Shown here: piece after piece, positions 13,501 through 28,500 of the stretch
Position numbering within the stretch: the first letter of the stretch is position 1
How the letters are laid out: the number at the start of each line of letters is the position of its first letter
Assembly: GCA_034440635.1 (NCBI GenBank)
Contig: JAOTON010001526.1
Location: 3,729,001 to 3,793,000 of the forward strand
Direction of reading: 5' to 3'
Origin: Lepas anatifera
Taxonomy: Eukaryota > Arthropoda > Thecostraca > Lepadidae
Length of the DNA stretch: 64,000 nucleotides
Program-made: the position numbers and the translations under genes
The notes under the pieces: model-generated
What the model saw: the letters and a program-made list of their open reading frames with translations, nothing else
What the model was told of the DNA's origin: nothing
Databases searched by the model: none

Positions 13501-16500
13501 TTATGTATTGCATACAACAGTAAATTTCGCAGAAATAGGCAGCGTTAGCTGATATACATCCAGATACTGACGTCATCAAAGAGAGGAAGTCGGGGGTCCA
13601 GAGCTCCCGCGCCACAGCTTGTACCAGCAGCGACGTATCACAGGAGCGCAGGTCCACCGGCGCCGACAGCGGCCGCCACAGGAAGCTGAGCTTCGCTGAC
13701 ACTAGGTCACCTGTGCAGGTGGCAGCACCGTCCCCCGCCTCAGCGGCCGTGCTGCAGCGCCTGCAGAAGAGCAGCAGGGTTTGAGCTGACCTGGCTGTGA
13801 AAGGTCTCGTATGAAAAGAGGTCATTTTAAACGTTACTTTCACTCAAAAGAGGCGGAACGCTTCAGGTGTCACTAAACAGCACAATGGCCACAGAAAAGA
13901 GGGATGAGGACAGGGACACCCTTCCGATGTCCGTCCGGGAGGTCGACTGGTTTCCCCGCCTCTAGATTCTCTCGAATGTTCTTTGAACATGGTGATATAT
14001 TGAATCAAGTGGTCTTTCCTATTTCTAAGAACTTATTTTAAGAAAACAGTCACGTGCCATCCAAAGGGTCATGTCTATAGCATAGGGGATCCAGAGGGCA
14101 GGGCCACCTGCCCCCCCCCACCCCATCGACCCTCGGTGCTCCTTGAATGGACACGGCATCCACCTGAAAGGTCCATGACATCCCCATGAAATGTCGCTTC
14201 CCATCCTCCTTCCCCAGGATACAGGTATCGGCATCCCCGCGGTAGGTTTTGCCGTCCAAAGTGGTGACTCCCTGGTCCGAATGTGCACCTCCCCCAGTCC
14301 ATGTACCCCCGATCAGAGATCCTGGATCTGCCTATGAGCAATACTTAGTCGACGAATGTATGACTGATGTCTCAGCGGTCCGCAGCTGCTGATGTAGTGT
14401 TTTCACTAACTAGCCCATAAGAAATTATGAAGAAACTGAGTCTGACTGAGTTAAGTTAGAAAAAATACGATTCCTCTCGTTACGGCGAATCAAATGATGT
14501 GTAATGTGACCTTACTAGATCAAAATGTAAGAATACCCTGAGCTCAGATCAAGATTACAATCTGACCTAACAAAGTCAATTAGTCGCATCGATCAACCAG
14601 CAATGACGTCCAAATGTATTGGTATTAAAATGTAAGCTCTATTTGCACTTCCTGCGAAGTTATTGTTCCAAGTCTGTAAACCTGCTGAAGTAGGCTCAGA
14701 TGACCTTTCACTGATGACCTTTGATGATGACCTTTGGATTTCACTTGTCGTGATTGCCATATTATTTATTAACACGCGCCCCGCTGGGGTCCCTGGCATG
14801 ACGCACCCCGCTGGGGGGGCGTTTTTCGCCCCCTCCGTCTCTTGTTCCCCACGAAAGCTAAAGGAAAATTAAGGGCGGCGTTCAAAAGCTCTTGACAAGA
14901 CGAAAAGTTTTTATACGAAGTATTTTTATGTCAGGTCAATATTGAGGTCAGCATAGGTCAAAGAAGGTTCCATAGGCTTACAACAGAGCAGTGTACGTTT
15001 CGCTCTCAAGATCTGCCCTCAGGGGAGCTAGAACAAATCTTTATGCATCACTGGATTTCTCTCATCTTGGAAAATCGAATGATGTATAATATGACCTTGC
15101 TAGGTCAATAGTGAAAATGACCTGACCTCGAGCTAGGTCAGGGTCACAGAGTGACCTGGTATGGTCATGTTGCATATCAATCGACTCCCTGTGACAATAT
15201 AAGCACAATGCAAGCAAATGGGAGCTTTATCTCAGTTCAGTGAGACGTTATTGGCAAAACAATCACTCTATGCTCTCGTGACCTGATATGCCCTTTCAAA
15301 GGTCAGATGCTCAAAAACTCAACTATATGGTCAAGATCGTGGTATGAATAGACGGTTTTAGGATTTTCAGCTTTATCTATCCAGTATTTACTGAAAACGA
15401 GCCCATTCTATTTTTCACCATAGACTTATAATGGGGTGACAAAAAATTGACCCTACCTAAGGTTAAAAATATCAAAATTCTGGTATAGCAGATTTGTAGA
15501 CCCTAATGACCTTATCATATTGTGGAAGTTTCAAACTAATCGGTTCGCTGATGTTCCCTGGGCGCCGCTTCAAACTCATGATTTTAGGTTTTGGGGTCAG
15601 GTCACTTGACCTTGAATAGCTCCTTGACCTGACATGACCTTACCTCAAAAATTTGGTCAGATGTGTAAAATTGATCAAGAATAAGGTACTATAAGTTTCG
15701 TTGTTCTGCTTCTCTTCGTTTTTGAGCTATCTGGGGAAAACCAGGAGAGGGGCGAATTTCGCCCCCCAGCGGGGCGCGTGTTAAGCTACTGCATTTTCTA
15801 CCTCCGCTGCTTTGTTTCATGTCAGTTACAGCAAGTGATCTTTAAGTGATTGTTTTTATGTTTTACTCGTGCTTTCTTGATGAGAATATTTTATTTTCAC
15901 CAGGGCGGGACTTGTTCTTGGGACATTGTCCATGGCTGCTTGTTGGTGAACTCGCCTCTAGGGCGGTGACTGTTCGTCGCTGTTGACGTAATACAGCATA
16001 CAAGCTGACGCCCTATTTCGGACTGGTGTCGGAGTTCGCAGTGATGGAGCGGAGTGTATGCGTTCTACTCGGACTGCACGCATTCACACCCACGTACATC
16101 ACACTCCGGCATAGCCGTCTACACATTGACAGCCCACCAGCTAAGATATTTCCCGTAACCTCATTTTCAGACAGTCTGACCTGCCCGGAGGCTGCTCACC
16201 TGAGCTGTCCGTGGTAGCTAATCCTCCACAGCCGCATCGGAACCACACACTGCAGGACGAGGCCGGACGCTCGCCAGCCCAAGCCCGTGTTGTACACGGT
16301 AGTATCCGGAGCACCTAACAGCACACACATCAAGGTAGACTGTTGCCTGTAATCCTCGAATGATGATGAACAGCTTCATCATCATCATCATCACCTCACC
16401 ATCACCACCATTCTAATCCACATGAAAATCGTCAGGCTGACAGGACTGACCCGGCAGCTGGTAACTCTCGTTTCCGATGTTGAGCAGCAGCACCAGAGAC

Positions 16501-19500
16501 GCCTGGCGGCTGGGTCGCCGCGCCATCTGCACAAGCAGTGAGTGACCGCTGGCATCGCAGCCGTACACACTGAGGATGTCGCTGGCCTGTGTGCACACCA
16601 AAACACAACAGACAGCTGTCACAAAACACTATGCCTGGGAAAGAGTTGTCAAAGCTTTCCCGTATCGCACTATAGGCCCATCTCAGCAAAAACGTCCATG
16701 TTTTCTCTGAAAAATGTACAATGAGCTCAATATTTTGTGTAGCGAAGGAAAAAAATTGCTCTAACAAATGTGCTTTTAGAAATATGTATAAAATTTTTAG
16801 TGCTTCTTGTTACGCTACGAAAGGCTACACAGAAAACATAAAACTACATACGTCTGAAGCAGCTGTAAGTGCCATTTTCAGCCCATAGGTTACGTGGATC
16901 CATCCATAAGTTTTCGCGGTCTAACAGACCCTTCGCCTAAGAGAAGTAGCTTTCGTTTCTGTTAAGCATGACGTCAATAGAGACATCATTATGAGGCAGT
17001 TTCAGCCTGTTTTCAAGAGTATTCTCCTCAATCAACTTCCCGCTCTCGGGCACGTCTCCGTTGTGTTCATCTTACCTCGGCATTGTTCAGTGGTTTGCAG
17101 TGCTCCGCCTCCACGCCCTGGTGCGTTGATCTCACCTCGGCATTGTTCAGTGGTTTGCAGTGCTCCGCCTCCCGGTGCGTTGATCTCACCTCGGCATTGT
17201 TCAGTGGTTTGCAGTGCTCCGCCTCCCGGTGCGTTGATCTCACCTCGGCATTGTTCAGTGGTTTGCAGTGCTCCGCCTCCCGGTGCGTTGATCTCACCTC
17301 GGCATTGTTCAGTGGTTTGCAGTGCTCCGCCTCCCGGTGCGTTGATCTCACCTCGGCATTGTTCAGTGGTTTGCAGTGCTCCGCCTCCCGGTGCGTTGAT
17401 CTCACCTCGGCATTGTTCAGTGGTTTGCAGTGCTCCGCCTCCCGGTGCGTTGATCTCACCTCGGCATTGTTCAGTGGTTTGCAGTGCTCCGCCTCCACGT
17501 CCTCGGGGCGTGGCACGAAGCCACTGGTCACGTGATCGGAAGGGGTTAGCACGTCCTTGCTGTGTACCCGCACCTCCCGCCGGGCGGCCACGAACCTGAA
17601 GTGAGCCCAGGCCAGGACCCGCTTCAGGTCGTAGCATATACCTGCGGCAACGGACAGATACCTGAGCGGCACGTCAGTCGGATGGTTAACGGCATGGTAG
17701 ATTTGAGCTTGCTTTAAATAAAGTTGTCCCATTAACGGAATTACGTCCCCAAGGTGACGGCGCACAGCGATATTACAGTCATATGGCTGCAGTAACGAGG
17801 ATGTAACCTTTATGGATGCTGCAGAGCTAAATTGAGACGCACATGTCTTAATTAATTGGAATTATCTCCACATAACAAATTCATATAGATCCAGAAGCTC
17901 GAAATTTCAAGGTCAAGGTAATTCAAACTCAATGAATATATTATGACATTCCATACACTATGATATATTCCCTGTAATGTACACTATGACTAATAATAGG
18001 ATCAGCCTTTGGGCGGGAAATGACGATTGACTTTGACCCATGGCCTTTGACCTTGACCCTTAGGATGCCTTGTCTTAGCTATGACGTCATAGCATATGCG
18101 TAGGAACTGGGGGCAGGGGGCCACTGACCCCCCCCACTTCTCTGTGGTGGGCCCCCGCAACGGATATACAAATAAAGGCAATTATAATATAAAACAAGAA
18201 ACCCAACCGGACCCGATAGCTTTTCTGGGAAACCTCGTAAGCTGATCTAGGCCCCTGAGCTGATCTGAGGCAGACTCCTCCAATAGCAAGCGCAGATCAC
18301 TGTAGGTGACGTCACACGTCGTAGCATATAACATGGGAGTATGAAATTATTAAATATCCAATTTTTTCATAAAGAGACCCAGAATGGAAGATGAAATGCT
18401 TATTTATTGTATTTGGGATAAACTTGATTGCCGTGCATTCTCACGAATTTGTAAGCGAGCAGTGCCATTAGCAGCAGTTTGACACACGGCCCAAAGGCGA
18501 AGGAATTCCTCCACGCCTGAGTAACGTCGCTCGGTCGTGGAGGAATCCCTCTTGAACGTACCTTTAAGTAAAGGTATATTGGATCTGGGGATCTTTGAGC
18601 CAATTCGGGTCCCCTGAGCCGTTTGGGGCCCCTGAACTGGTATCTGATGCTATATGAGTTAACACGCGCATTGACGGGGGTCTGAGCCACCTTCGCATTG
18701 ACAAGGGGGCGGGTAACCGCCCCCACAAGATCTCGAGAACCACGGTAGGTAGCGAAAAACGGTAAACGGCATTGGGCTGCCCATCCACTTCTCCATCGAA
18801 AACATTTGTACCATTTTTTTGTCAGGTCACATTTAAGGTCACGAGAGGTCAAAACATGCCGACATAGGGATAACATGTAAATTTAGTTTTTCGGCCATTA
18901 CATCTGAACAAGTAAAGATTAGAGCAAAACGACTTGAACTACATGAATCCTCTCAGAAAGCCGAATCGAATGATATATAATTTGACCTTGCTAAGTCAAA
19001 TCAAGGATTTGACCTGACCTGAGGTCAGGTCAGGGTCAAATTATATAAAATGCATATCATTAGAACCGCAAAGCCCAGGCGAGTCTAATGCAGCTAAAAT
19101 AAATGCTCTATCACCATCCGTTACTGAGTTATGCCGTAAAAAACATTTTCCCATGTATTTCCAATGGAGAGGTCATGCCTCGTACCTGACCTTAGGTCAT
19201 CGATATCAAAAATACCGGAACATACTTTAGAGAACTTGGTGGGGCCATTATGTGATATGAGTTTCAATCGGATGAGTTCAACCTGCGCCGACTTATGCTA
19301 TCTTAAACTTTTTTTGAGGTTGGGTCACTTCACCTGTACTGGTGACCTGACCTAAGATGACCTAACCTTAAAATTTTCACAGAAGTTGTAAAAATGATGA
19401 GGAAAAAGGTATGCCAAGTACGGCGGCGCTACGCGCCGCCGTTTTTCTGCTCTCTCCAAAAAACCCGAGGGGGTATCCGCCCCCGTCAATGCGCGTGTTA

Positions 19501-22500
19501 ACCTCGCGCATTAACCCTGCCCCGGTGGCGGGTACGAGCCACCTTCGCTCTGGTGGGGGCTAAAAAGACCTCCCCACGATCTCAAAAACTAAGAGAGCTA
19601 GAAAAAAGCACAAAAGGGCAATCGAAAGCTCTTCAAAAATGATATCGAAAATACTTCAGTCATTTTTCTTGTCAGGTCAATATCAAGGTCACCAGAGGTC
19701 AAAATAGGTCAAAACCGCTAATATGAGGTGTACTAAGAAAACCTCATATATCTCAGACACTATGATAGCTAGAAACATTTTTTCTAACACCATTCGAAAG
19801 CTCTTGAGTTTCTCTTTCATTACAGTGTCATTCATTTTCGTGTCATGTCAAAGCCTAGGGAGCTACAGGTCACTGATATTGGGCATATTTGGAATTTCCA
19901 TAGCCACCCATGCATAAGGGTGTTTCCTTTTTCGCTAATAACTTCCAAACCAAACAAGATGCAGTCAAATTTGATGCACCATTGCAATCCTCTCGTCAAT
20001 ACGAATCGAATGATATATAATATGGCTACCCCAGGTCAGATTTAAGAATTTGACCTGACCCAGGTCAACGGTCTGACCCAACTTGGCCTGGTATAGTCAT
20101 GATGTATATCATTTGACTTGCAGTGACTATACAAACACTTTGGTGACAAAATAAAAGTTCTATCTTAGTTTATTCAAAATTTATAGAGTAAAACACCAAA
20201 AAATGCTTATTTGACCTTAGGTGACCTTTTAAAGGTCACAAGTCAAAATTTTTGGCATCAAATTCAGAAATGGGCTAAGCGCAAGTCGTAACCGATGTTT
20301 GAAGTTGATTCCATCCATAATTACTGAGGAAAGCTCATTTCGTGATTTTCCCCATATATTGACAATGGGGAGGTCATGCTCTGCACATGACCTTAGGTCA
20401 CCAATATAAAAATCCCGGAGCAAATGTTGTAGCTCCTGGTGGGCCCAATATGTGGTATGAGTTTCAACTTGATCGATTAACCGTTCTTTCAGTTATGCGG
20501 TCGTAAGCATTTTTTGAGATGAGGTCACTTCACCTGGCCTGGTGACCCGACCTGACATGACCTTTAGCTAAAATTTTCAGGAAAGATGTAAAAATCACGA
20601 AGAAACAGCTAGACCATGTTTGGCGGCGCTGCGCCCCTTCTTTTGGTCACTTCGGAGGGGCCAAAAGACCCCCCACCTGGGCGAAGGTTAACGGGGTTCT
20701 AAGCTACCTTGGCTTTGACGGGGAGGGGCGGGTACCACCCCCCCTAAAATCTCGAGAACCACGCTAGGTAGCGAAAAACAGTAAACGGTGTTGGCTAGCC
20801 CATCCATTTCTCCATCGAACATAGTTGGACCACTTTTTTGTCGTGTCACATTTAAAGTCACTAGAGGTAAAAACATGCCGTCATAGGGATAACATGTAAA
20901 TAAAGGTTTCGGCCATTACATATGAACAAGTAAAGATAGAGCAAAACACCTTGAACTATATGAATCCTCGCATTAACCCCGCGCCACCGGGGATTCGGCG
21001 CCACCTTCCCCACCGGGGGCTCGATGGTCCCCTCTACTAAAATATGGGCGTTGCGAATCTGAAGTGCATGAAAGCTCGCGTGAATCGTAAGAATTACTCA
21101 CATGTTTTGTGCTAGGTCAATGGTTTGACCTCCAGGTATTGGTCGATCGGCTATTTCACCAATATGCAATGATTAATCAACTGGGCATAACTCTTATGTC
21201 ATTAGAGCTTTTGAGGTCTGGTAGTACATTTGATAGCAATTGCCAGTACTTTCCGCTATGTGGAACATAAAGACCTCCCGCCGTGGTTTGACCTCCGAGG
21301 TCACCTCGTGACCTAATATGACCTGAGGTCACTAAGGTCAAAGTGACCTTGCCGTATATTAAATGAAAGAGTGACAGACAAACACGATGGTGTTTGTTTC
21401 ATCGTCTAGCTTGATTAGGTCAAGTTATTGTCAAAATACTGTTTTGACCTCTGGTGACCTTGGATGACCTTGGAAAGTCAGGGCAAATATGACCACTGGG
21501 ATCCGTGAGGGTGTCTAAAACGTTGTTCTGGCAGTGTGAGATTTGCAATCGTTTTTGTGGCTTTTATATCATGAAACAACTTTTCCCATGCTTTTCCATG
21601 GGTCGCCCGTGACCTGACCTCGGGCACGAAATCGAAAATCCCGGATATACACCTTATAGACCCTGGAGGGTTATAAGTGTGGAAGTTTCAATTGATCGAC
21701 TTTGAATGTAGCTCTTACGGCTCTAAGGTGTGATGACCTTGGTTGACCTCGTCTGGTGACCTGACCTTGGGTGAACCGGGGTAAAATTTCGGGATATGGA
21801 AAATTGCGGGGTGGCTCTCACGCGGTGCTGCGCCCGCCTTTTCTGCTATCCCAAACCTTGGATCATGCCGGTTAAGCTGAATCGAATGATATATAATATG
21901 ACCTTGCTAGGTGAAATCAAGGATTTGACCTGACCTGAGGTCAGGCCAAGGTCAAATTATGTAGAGCTGTATGTAGATTGTAGTGTTTCAAATTATGTAA
22001 ATTATGTAGAGTTGCATGTAGAGCTCAGTTAAGATCTTCGTAAATATAGATCAAGGAATGTATGAGATCTCATAACTTTATGCTAACATTTTACATAATA
22101 TAATTTCAAGGAATGTATAAGATATCACAAAACCATACATTCTCTGACAAGGTGAAAATACTTCGTCGGTCATCGCTTCTGATATCTGCGACCTGCCGGA
22201 CGCAAAGGGTGCTCAGCGGCACAGCATGGTTACAGGATGTGTAATGCGGCACAGTTTTCCTATAAGGAACGCAAAGCGGTGTGTGGCAAAACTACAGGAC
22301 AATGCGTTGGAAAGAAACGGGCTTTGAAACCATTCTTTAGGAATGCTCAACTTATGGGTAGGTGCTTTTCATGGGACAGATTGATAATGTAATGATTCAG
22401 TGTTTAAATCCATACTCATAGCGTATTCAAGCGGTAAAACTGTCGGCTAAATTGATTATTTGTGAATTGCAGCACGTGTAAACGGGGATACCTCAGACAC

Positions 22501-25500
22501 TGCGGATGAGTGGTGTTCAGCGCTCATGTTTGCTAGGTGTTATTGGTATGGGGGATCTTGACTCTCGTCCCTTAAAGCAGTTTAAATAAATTAAAATAAG
22601 CATCGGATATACATTGAAAATGAATAATAAATCCGCTGAAAATAAATGGAATACTTTCAACTGAAACCTTGTTCATTGTACTATATCCGTGGTAAGCTAT
22701 GTCCGGACAACGATTGATAAAATCCGATATACACCTTCCCGGCCCAGGACGGTTCCTCTATTGCACCTACCACTCACAAGTTACCCACTTTGTTTTTTAT
22801 GGCAAAGCTCGAGTTGCGACAAGGTTCATGATCGTTATCTGGCCCTTCTGAACCCAGCAAGTCCTGCCCGTGCTAGCGTTGACCTACACGTTCCCAATTT
22901 CCCCGACTGACGATGACTTTCTGCCAGACTCAGGCCAGCTATGCTCCATTAGCCTTGGTTTGCTGTCATGATATAACTGAATTTTACCTAACATCAGCTG
23001 TAGGGAATAAGTGAAGAAACGTCCAGACCATTGGCAGGGGAGGAAGCTGTATTTTGAAGTTTCTTTACCGTCAAGGTCAATGTCAATTTTTAGGATCTTA
23101 AACACTGGAGGGGCCATGAGCCATGACCTCTCCCGTGTGTCTGCGCCTATGGCTGAAGTTTAGGGAGGGTGGGGAGGGGGGGGTGAAATGTGCATCATGG
23201 GCTGAACACAAGCCCATTTGCAGCGCACAGGCAGCCTGCGATTCAAGAAATGACACATTTAAGGTGAAATCCTGATGATCTCCAAAAGCGGTAAAGCTCC
23301 GGCACACATTTTTCAGCATTCCATGTTCCAACGGCATAGAAATTCGACACAATTAGTTCACGCTATGGTATTATCTGGACAACAAACGGCTGGTTTGCTC
23401 CGGACTGTTGTGGGCTGCAAATATTTTGTCCGGTTATGCGCTCAGCACTATTCTGCATGAGCTGTGGTGGCAGTCTCCAGATATGAGAATCCCGGTTTTA
23501 TTTTTTGAATAAGTACAGAAGAAGCCTGCTGAAAAAGATCGGATAGAGTCGAATATGAGGTGGATCGTGTGCTTTGGGTGCCAATGGGTTTTCTTGCAGC
23601 AGCCACGGTTCCTATAGATACGGTTCGGACATGACAGCCAGCTGACTGCCTGATTTGGCAGCATGTTGAGCATATGGTAGTATTTTGGAGGGTTTTGTTC
23701 AAGATACCTTAGATTCTGATAGCAGAAGGTAGAATACAGCGTTTTGATTGGTTGAGCGAAACATTCGAAACAGAATTCTGAAGGAATTAGCATGAAATTC
23801 ATTGTGGATTTTCCTTGTTATAAAAGCATGTCAGGGACTAAAAACTGCACCCAGAAGATAGCCTGATCAATTTTACATACCAAAAATAAAAATATACCCT
23901 TAAGCACCGCTTAACTTTTCCAACTGGCCCGTGCCCCAAACCCCTGCAAACAGTCCCATTGGAATTACATGTTAAATTTTGCTGCAAAAAACGGTCAGAC
24001 CCAGAAATGGAACCTTCAAAACCCCCAGAATTCTAGAGAGGTATTTCATGTCCACCCCCTGGCAGCAGCAGCATTTCCCCATGGCACGATACCCAGGCAT
24101 GCTCTGAATCCGAACTTGAAAGATGTCGCACTACTGGAGTCTGTTTTGTGATTGGACCATCCATGTATTCGAAGTAACCGTTACTCCGTAAAAGAAGACC
24201 ACGGCAGTGACGTGTCGACCGTTCAGGCTCCGAATAGTCCGCGGTGCAGCCTCAGTACTCCACGTTTGAAAACGAGCGTACTTGAGGTCTGGGGAGCAGC
24301 CGACAAAAGCGAAACCTGGGCCGCAGGCTAGATACACCGCAAGCCGGCTGGCTAGATCGAGATCAGGTTAGGTAAAGTTGGGTTACGGCATGGCCGCAAA
24401 TAAAGGCAAGTGGAGCTAGCTGACTTGAGTCTTGCAGAAAGTAATCGTCGTTCAGGTAAAGCGGGAACGTGTAGGTCAACGCTGGCACGAGCAGGACTTG
24501 CTGGGTTCAGAAAGGCCAGATAAAGGTCATAAACTTTGTCGCGACTCTAGCTTAGCCATCAAAACAACAAAGCGGGTAGCTTGAGCGTGGCAGGTGCAAC
24601 AGAGGAACCTTGCTGGGCCGGGCAGACCGTCTGTATCGTACGTAATCTACCGCAATGTGAGACCGGTGGCCTAATGGCTTCGTTGCCCGTCTTCAGATCG
24701 GACGGCATGGATTAACGTGGGTTCAATCCCCACGGCGGGAAACTGTCAATACATTTTCATTCAAATGTTTTCTTGTATCTATTCAATTTGTACATCTCCT
24801 CAGAAGGACGAGCTTGATTGTTGCCGTTCAAACACTCCACACTCGTTCCCAGAACTTTGAATTCTAACTGGGGACGAACTAACAGTTATTAGTTTACGAG
24901 CTTGATCGGCGAATGACGTTTTATTCAAGGAAACATTTTCCTAGCGGTTGCCGATTGTAGAATAGAAAAAACGTTGAATTAAAATTCAAGTTTAAAACAT
25001 GTTATCTGTTTGCAGACCACCAAATCTTCTACCACATAATTGTAATGGAGGACCTCCTGTTTTTTATCGCGTGCCCATCCATCAAAATGAGCGAGAAAAT
25101 TGAAGACTGCAACAGCTGATTACCGAGCGGGCGCACAGGGCTCGCGAGGTCTCTCCTACATGTGGATTAACTCTCACCACGGTGGGGGTTGTTTTAACAC
25201 TCCTCGGGGTTTGCTGGCGGCACGAAAAACGGCGGCGTGAAGCGCTGCCGTACTAGGCACAATTTATACTTGTCAATTCCGTAACTTTCCCCGAAATTTT
25301 TAAGGTCGGGTCATCTCAGGTCAGGTCAGGTCACCAGTGCAGCTCAGTGACCTTACCTCCAAAAAATGTTAAGGTGGAATAAGTAAGAAAAGCGTGAATC
25401 TATTGAATTGGAACTTATACCACATAATGGGCCCACAGAGTTATTCAAAACATACTCCGAAATTTTTCATATCGATGACTTAGGGTAAGGTACGGATCAT

Positions 25501-28500
25501 GACCTCTCCGTTGGAAATGTATGGGGAAAACGGAAATTGGCTACAAAATTGCTCTATTTTTGGAGATGCTTGGCATACCTTTGTATTCTCCAAATCATAG
25601 TTTTCTAAGCCCCTTTATATGTGTATGTTGCAAGTTTGGACCTGTGACCTCTGAAAGGTCATCTGGGGCTACTTAAGCAGGTTTTCAGACTTGGGCCAGT
25701 AATTGCAGGAAATGATGGTACAACTTTTATTTTGATACAATTACGTTTGGATTGTAATTGCAAATCGATTGATATGCATATTGTCTATGCAAGGTGAGAC
25801 AGTAACCTTGACCTGACCTTAGGTCAGGTAATTTTCATGTTTTGACCTAGTATAGTCATATCAATTATACACCTTTCGATTTGCCGTAACGGGAGGAAGC
25901 AAATGGTGCCTAAAAATAATTCTAACTCAACTCTGTCAGACACCAGAGCCCAGAAACTCTTCTCCAACATATCACCTTCCTTGACCTGTCATGACCTCAA
26001 TATGAACCTGAGCCCAAAAGTAACCATGTAGTTTCATCATGAATTGTTATGAGCTATCCACCAGCTTTTGCGTTTTTTCGCTATGCCGCATTAGAGCTGA
26101 GTTCGAGAGCGGTGTTTGAACCCCACTCCCGGGGGCGTGGATTTCAAAAAAATCCTTAGGAATGCTCAAAGTTGAAAAACGTAAACGACCGCCATATGAA
26201 AGGAGAAGGCATTAGTTTCATTTTTATTTTAGCCATAACACAGTCTTTTTGAATTCTGGAAATGATTAGAAATAAAAAGTAAAAGGGTGTTTAAACACTA
26301 AATGAATTTGTTCATTGCAGGTGCCCGGGCACTCTCAAAGGGATTTAATTCACACCCTTGTATGGTACCGCTCATTAACCCAGCACCGCATGGGCTCTTT
26401 TCATACACACCACCGCCTGGGGTGTGATGGGATCCCCTACAATCTCGGGAACCGGAGGTGATACAGAAAACTAAAACGGCTCTGGAAGCGCCTTACCCTA
26501 CTCCACTCTGGATCCGAGTTCGAAGTGTTTCTGTAGACCCGTGGCGTTCCAGTGAGCCAAAATGGGTCACATTTAGATCCATTTAGAAAACATTATTACA
26601 CCTCGGGAACCAGAGGCGTAGAATAAAAAGTAATCGATGTGTTCGTCTTGACCTAATCCGTGGGTCATGCTTATTACTATTATACAAAATTTAGGACTGA
26701 ATCTTGTTTAGTTCAAAAGTTATAGACACAAACAACTTCGCAAACAGTAACCTTTGGTGACCTCTGACGACCTTGGTGTTGATCTTTCTTCAAAATGTAG
26801 GACAGCATGCAGATTTCAACAGCTTTCAAATGATGCTTAAAAATGTATCTAAGTCTTTTAGAAGCATAGTTACACCCTGGTTTTGTCAGCCTCATTTTAG
26901 AAGAACAGAATCGCCTTACATGGGCCTAAAAATGACGTCATAACTCGTTGGCCTGGCCTACCTGATGTCAATTTTTTGTGATAAGTTGTCAAACTGATCT
27001 TCCTAGAGTCCTGCAATGCGACGTAGGTCTCATCTGAATCGGCTCAGAATCATTTTCGAAAAACGGGGAGGGGGTCCGATCGGACCCCCATGCGGTGATG
27101 GGTTGAGATCCAGCAACTGTGCAATGCCCCAGATGGTTAGACGGCATTGCACAGTGACTTCTGGCTGCTTGTAGGTCGAGTGGCGGTGGCATCGAAAGAA
27201 TGTGATAGAGGAGTAAGCCCATGCTAAAGGAATGCAGTGATGCTAATGTCATTAACCCTATTTCCAACAGGGGGTAGATTCTGCCCACCCCTCAGGTTTT
27301 TCTGTGGTATCTCCGAAACTTTTCAATATAGGCTCTAAAAATTTTGTGACTTTTCTTAAAACTAAATAACGCGTGTTCTCTGAAAATTTTTAAAATACAG
27401 ATTTGCCAGAGGCAGAGCTATGACTCGCTAATTTGGGGGTTTTATCCAGAGGCCGAGCATTATCGCCGGCGTTGCGTTTGTCCTACAATAAAGCTGTATG
27501 TTATGAATTGGCGGCAGTTGTAATGTTTGAATGCTAATTCTAGGGTTTAGGACGACACTTGATTTGTATTTTGATATAATTTTGGCCATAGGTGGTTCCA
27601 GAAGCTCAAAATGGGGAGGGGGACTTACAATGTTATCCATCCGAAATCTTCTATAGTAAATAGATTGCGTACAGAATGTTTGGAAGGGGTAAACATAAGC
27701 ATGCATTGATCCCATATGTGTATTATATGATGATATGAAATCATAGGCGTGCTCAGGTACCGTAATTAGGGGGTTCACTCGCACTCAAGTTCATGTAAGT
27801 GTTGTGTGTGCATTGAATGGGACAAAGCATTGTAACTATGCATTTAGTACTAACACTAAATGAGATCTGGGGTGACAGTTGATGTGTATTGCGATATATT
27901 TTTGTCCATAGGCGGTTCCAAGAGCTCAAAATGGGGTCTATAATGTTATCCATTCGAACTCTTCCAAAGTGAATAAACTGCCTACAAAATGGATGGGAGG
28001 GGTAAAAATAAGGATATATTCACCCCATTCCTTTATTATATGATAAAAGGATACCATAAGCGTGCTCAGTTACCAAAATTAGGGGGTTCACTAACTTTCA
28101 AACGTATTTTAGTGTTGAGTCTGCATTGAATGGGGCAAAGCACCGTAGATATGCATTTAGTCCGAACATCAAATGGACACAATTCATCCATAGGCGGATC
28201 CAGGAGTGTTCCCGGGTCGGGCAGGGGTGGATAAAGGCGGGGGAATTTGAAAAGTAGCCATGCCTGAAAGGTAATTTGTGCCTTACCCCACTATTTTGTC
28301 TCCCTGAATCCACCTCTGACATATTTTTGACATTTGAGCACTTTGCTTGAAATCAGATATATCACACTGTACCTGGCGTGTGTATTTCTGCAAAAAAGAC
28401 ATGAAAAAAATCATATAATTACCACCAAATTTCTGGCCCTAGAACCGCCCTTGAATTTTGAATTTCGTCTAAATGAGAAATAAGACAATTTTCAAGCAAT

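Noticed and set aside
17032..17637. 200-codon frames on both strands across the 54-bp repeat
   Set aside because: Repeat shadows, except the minus frame that continues from exon 2.
24661..24740. Functional tRNA gene
   Set aside because: The T-arm is good, but the acceptor stem does not pair and the anticodon loop is too long.
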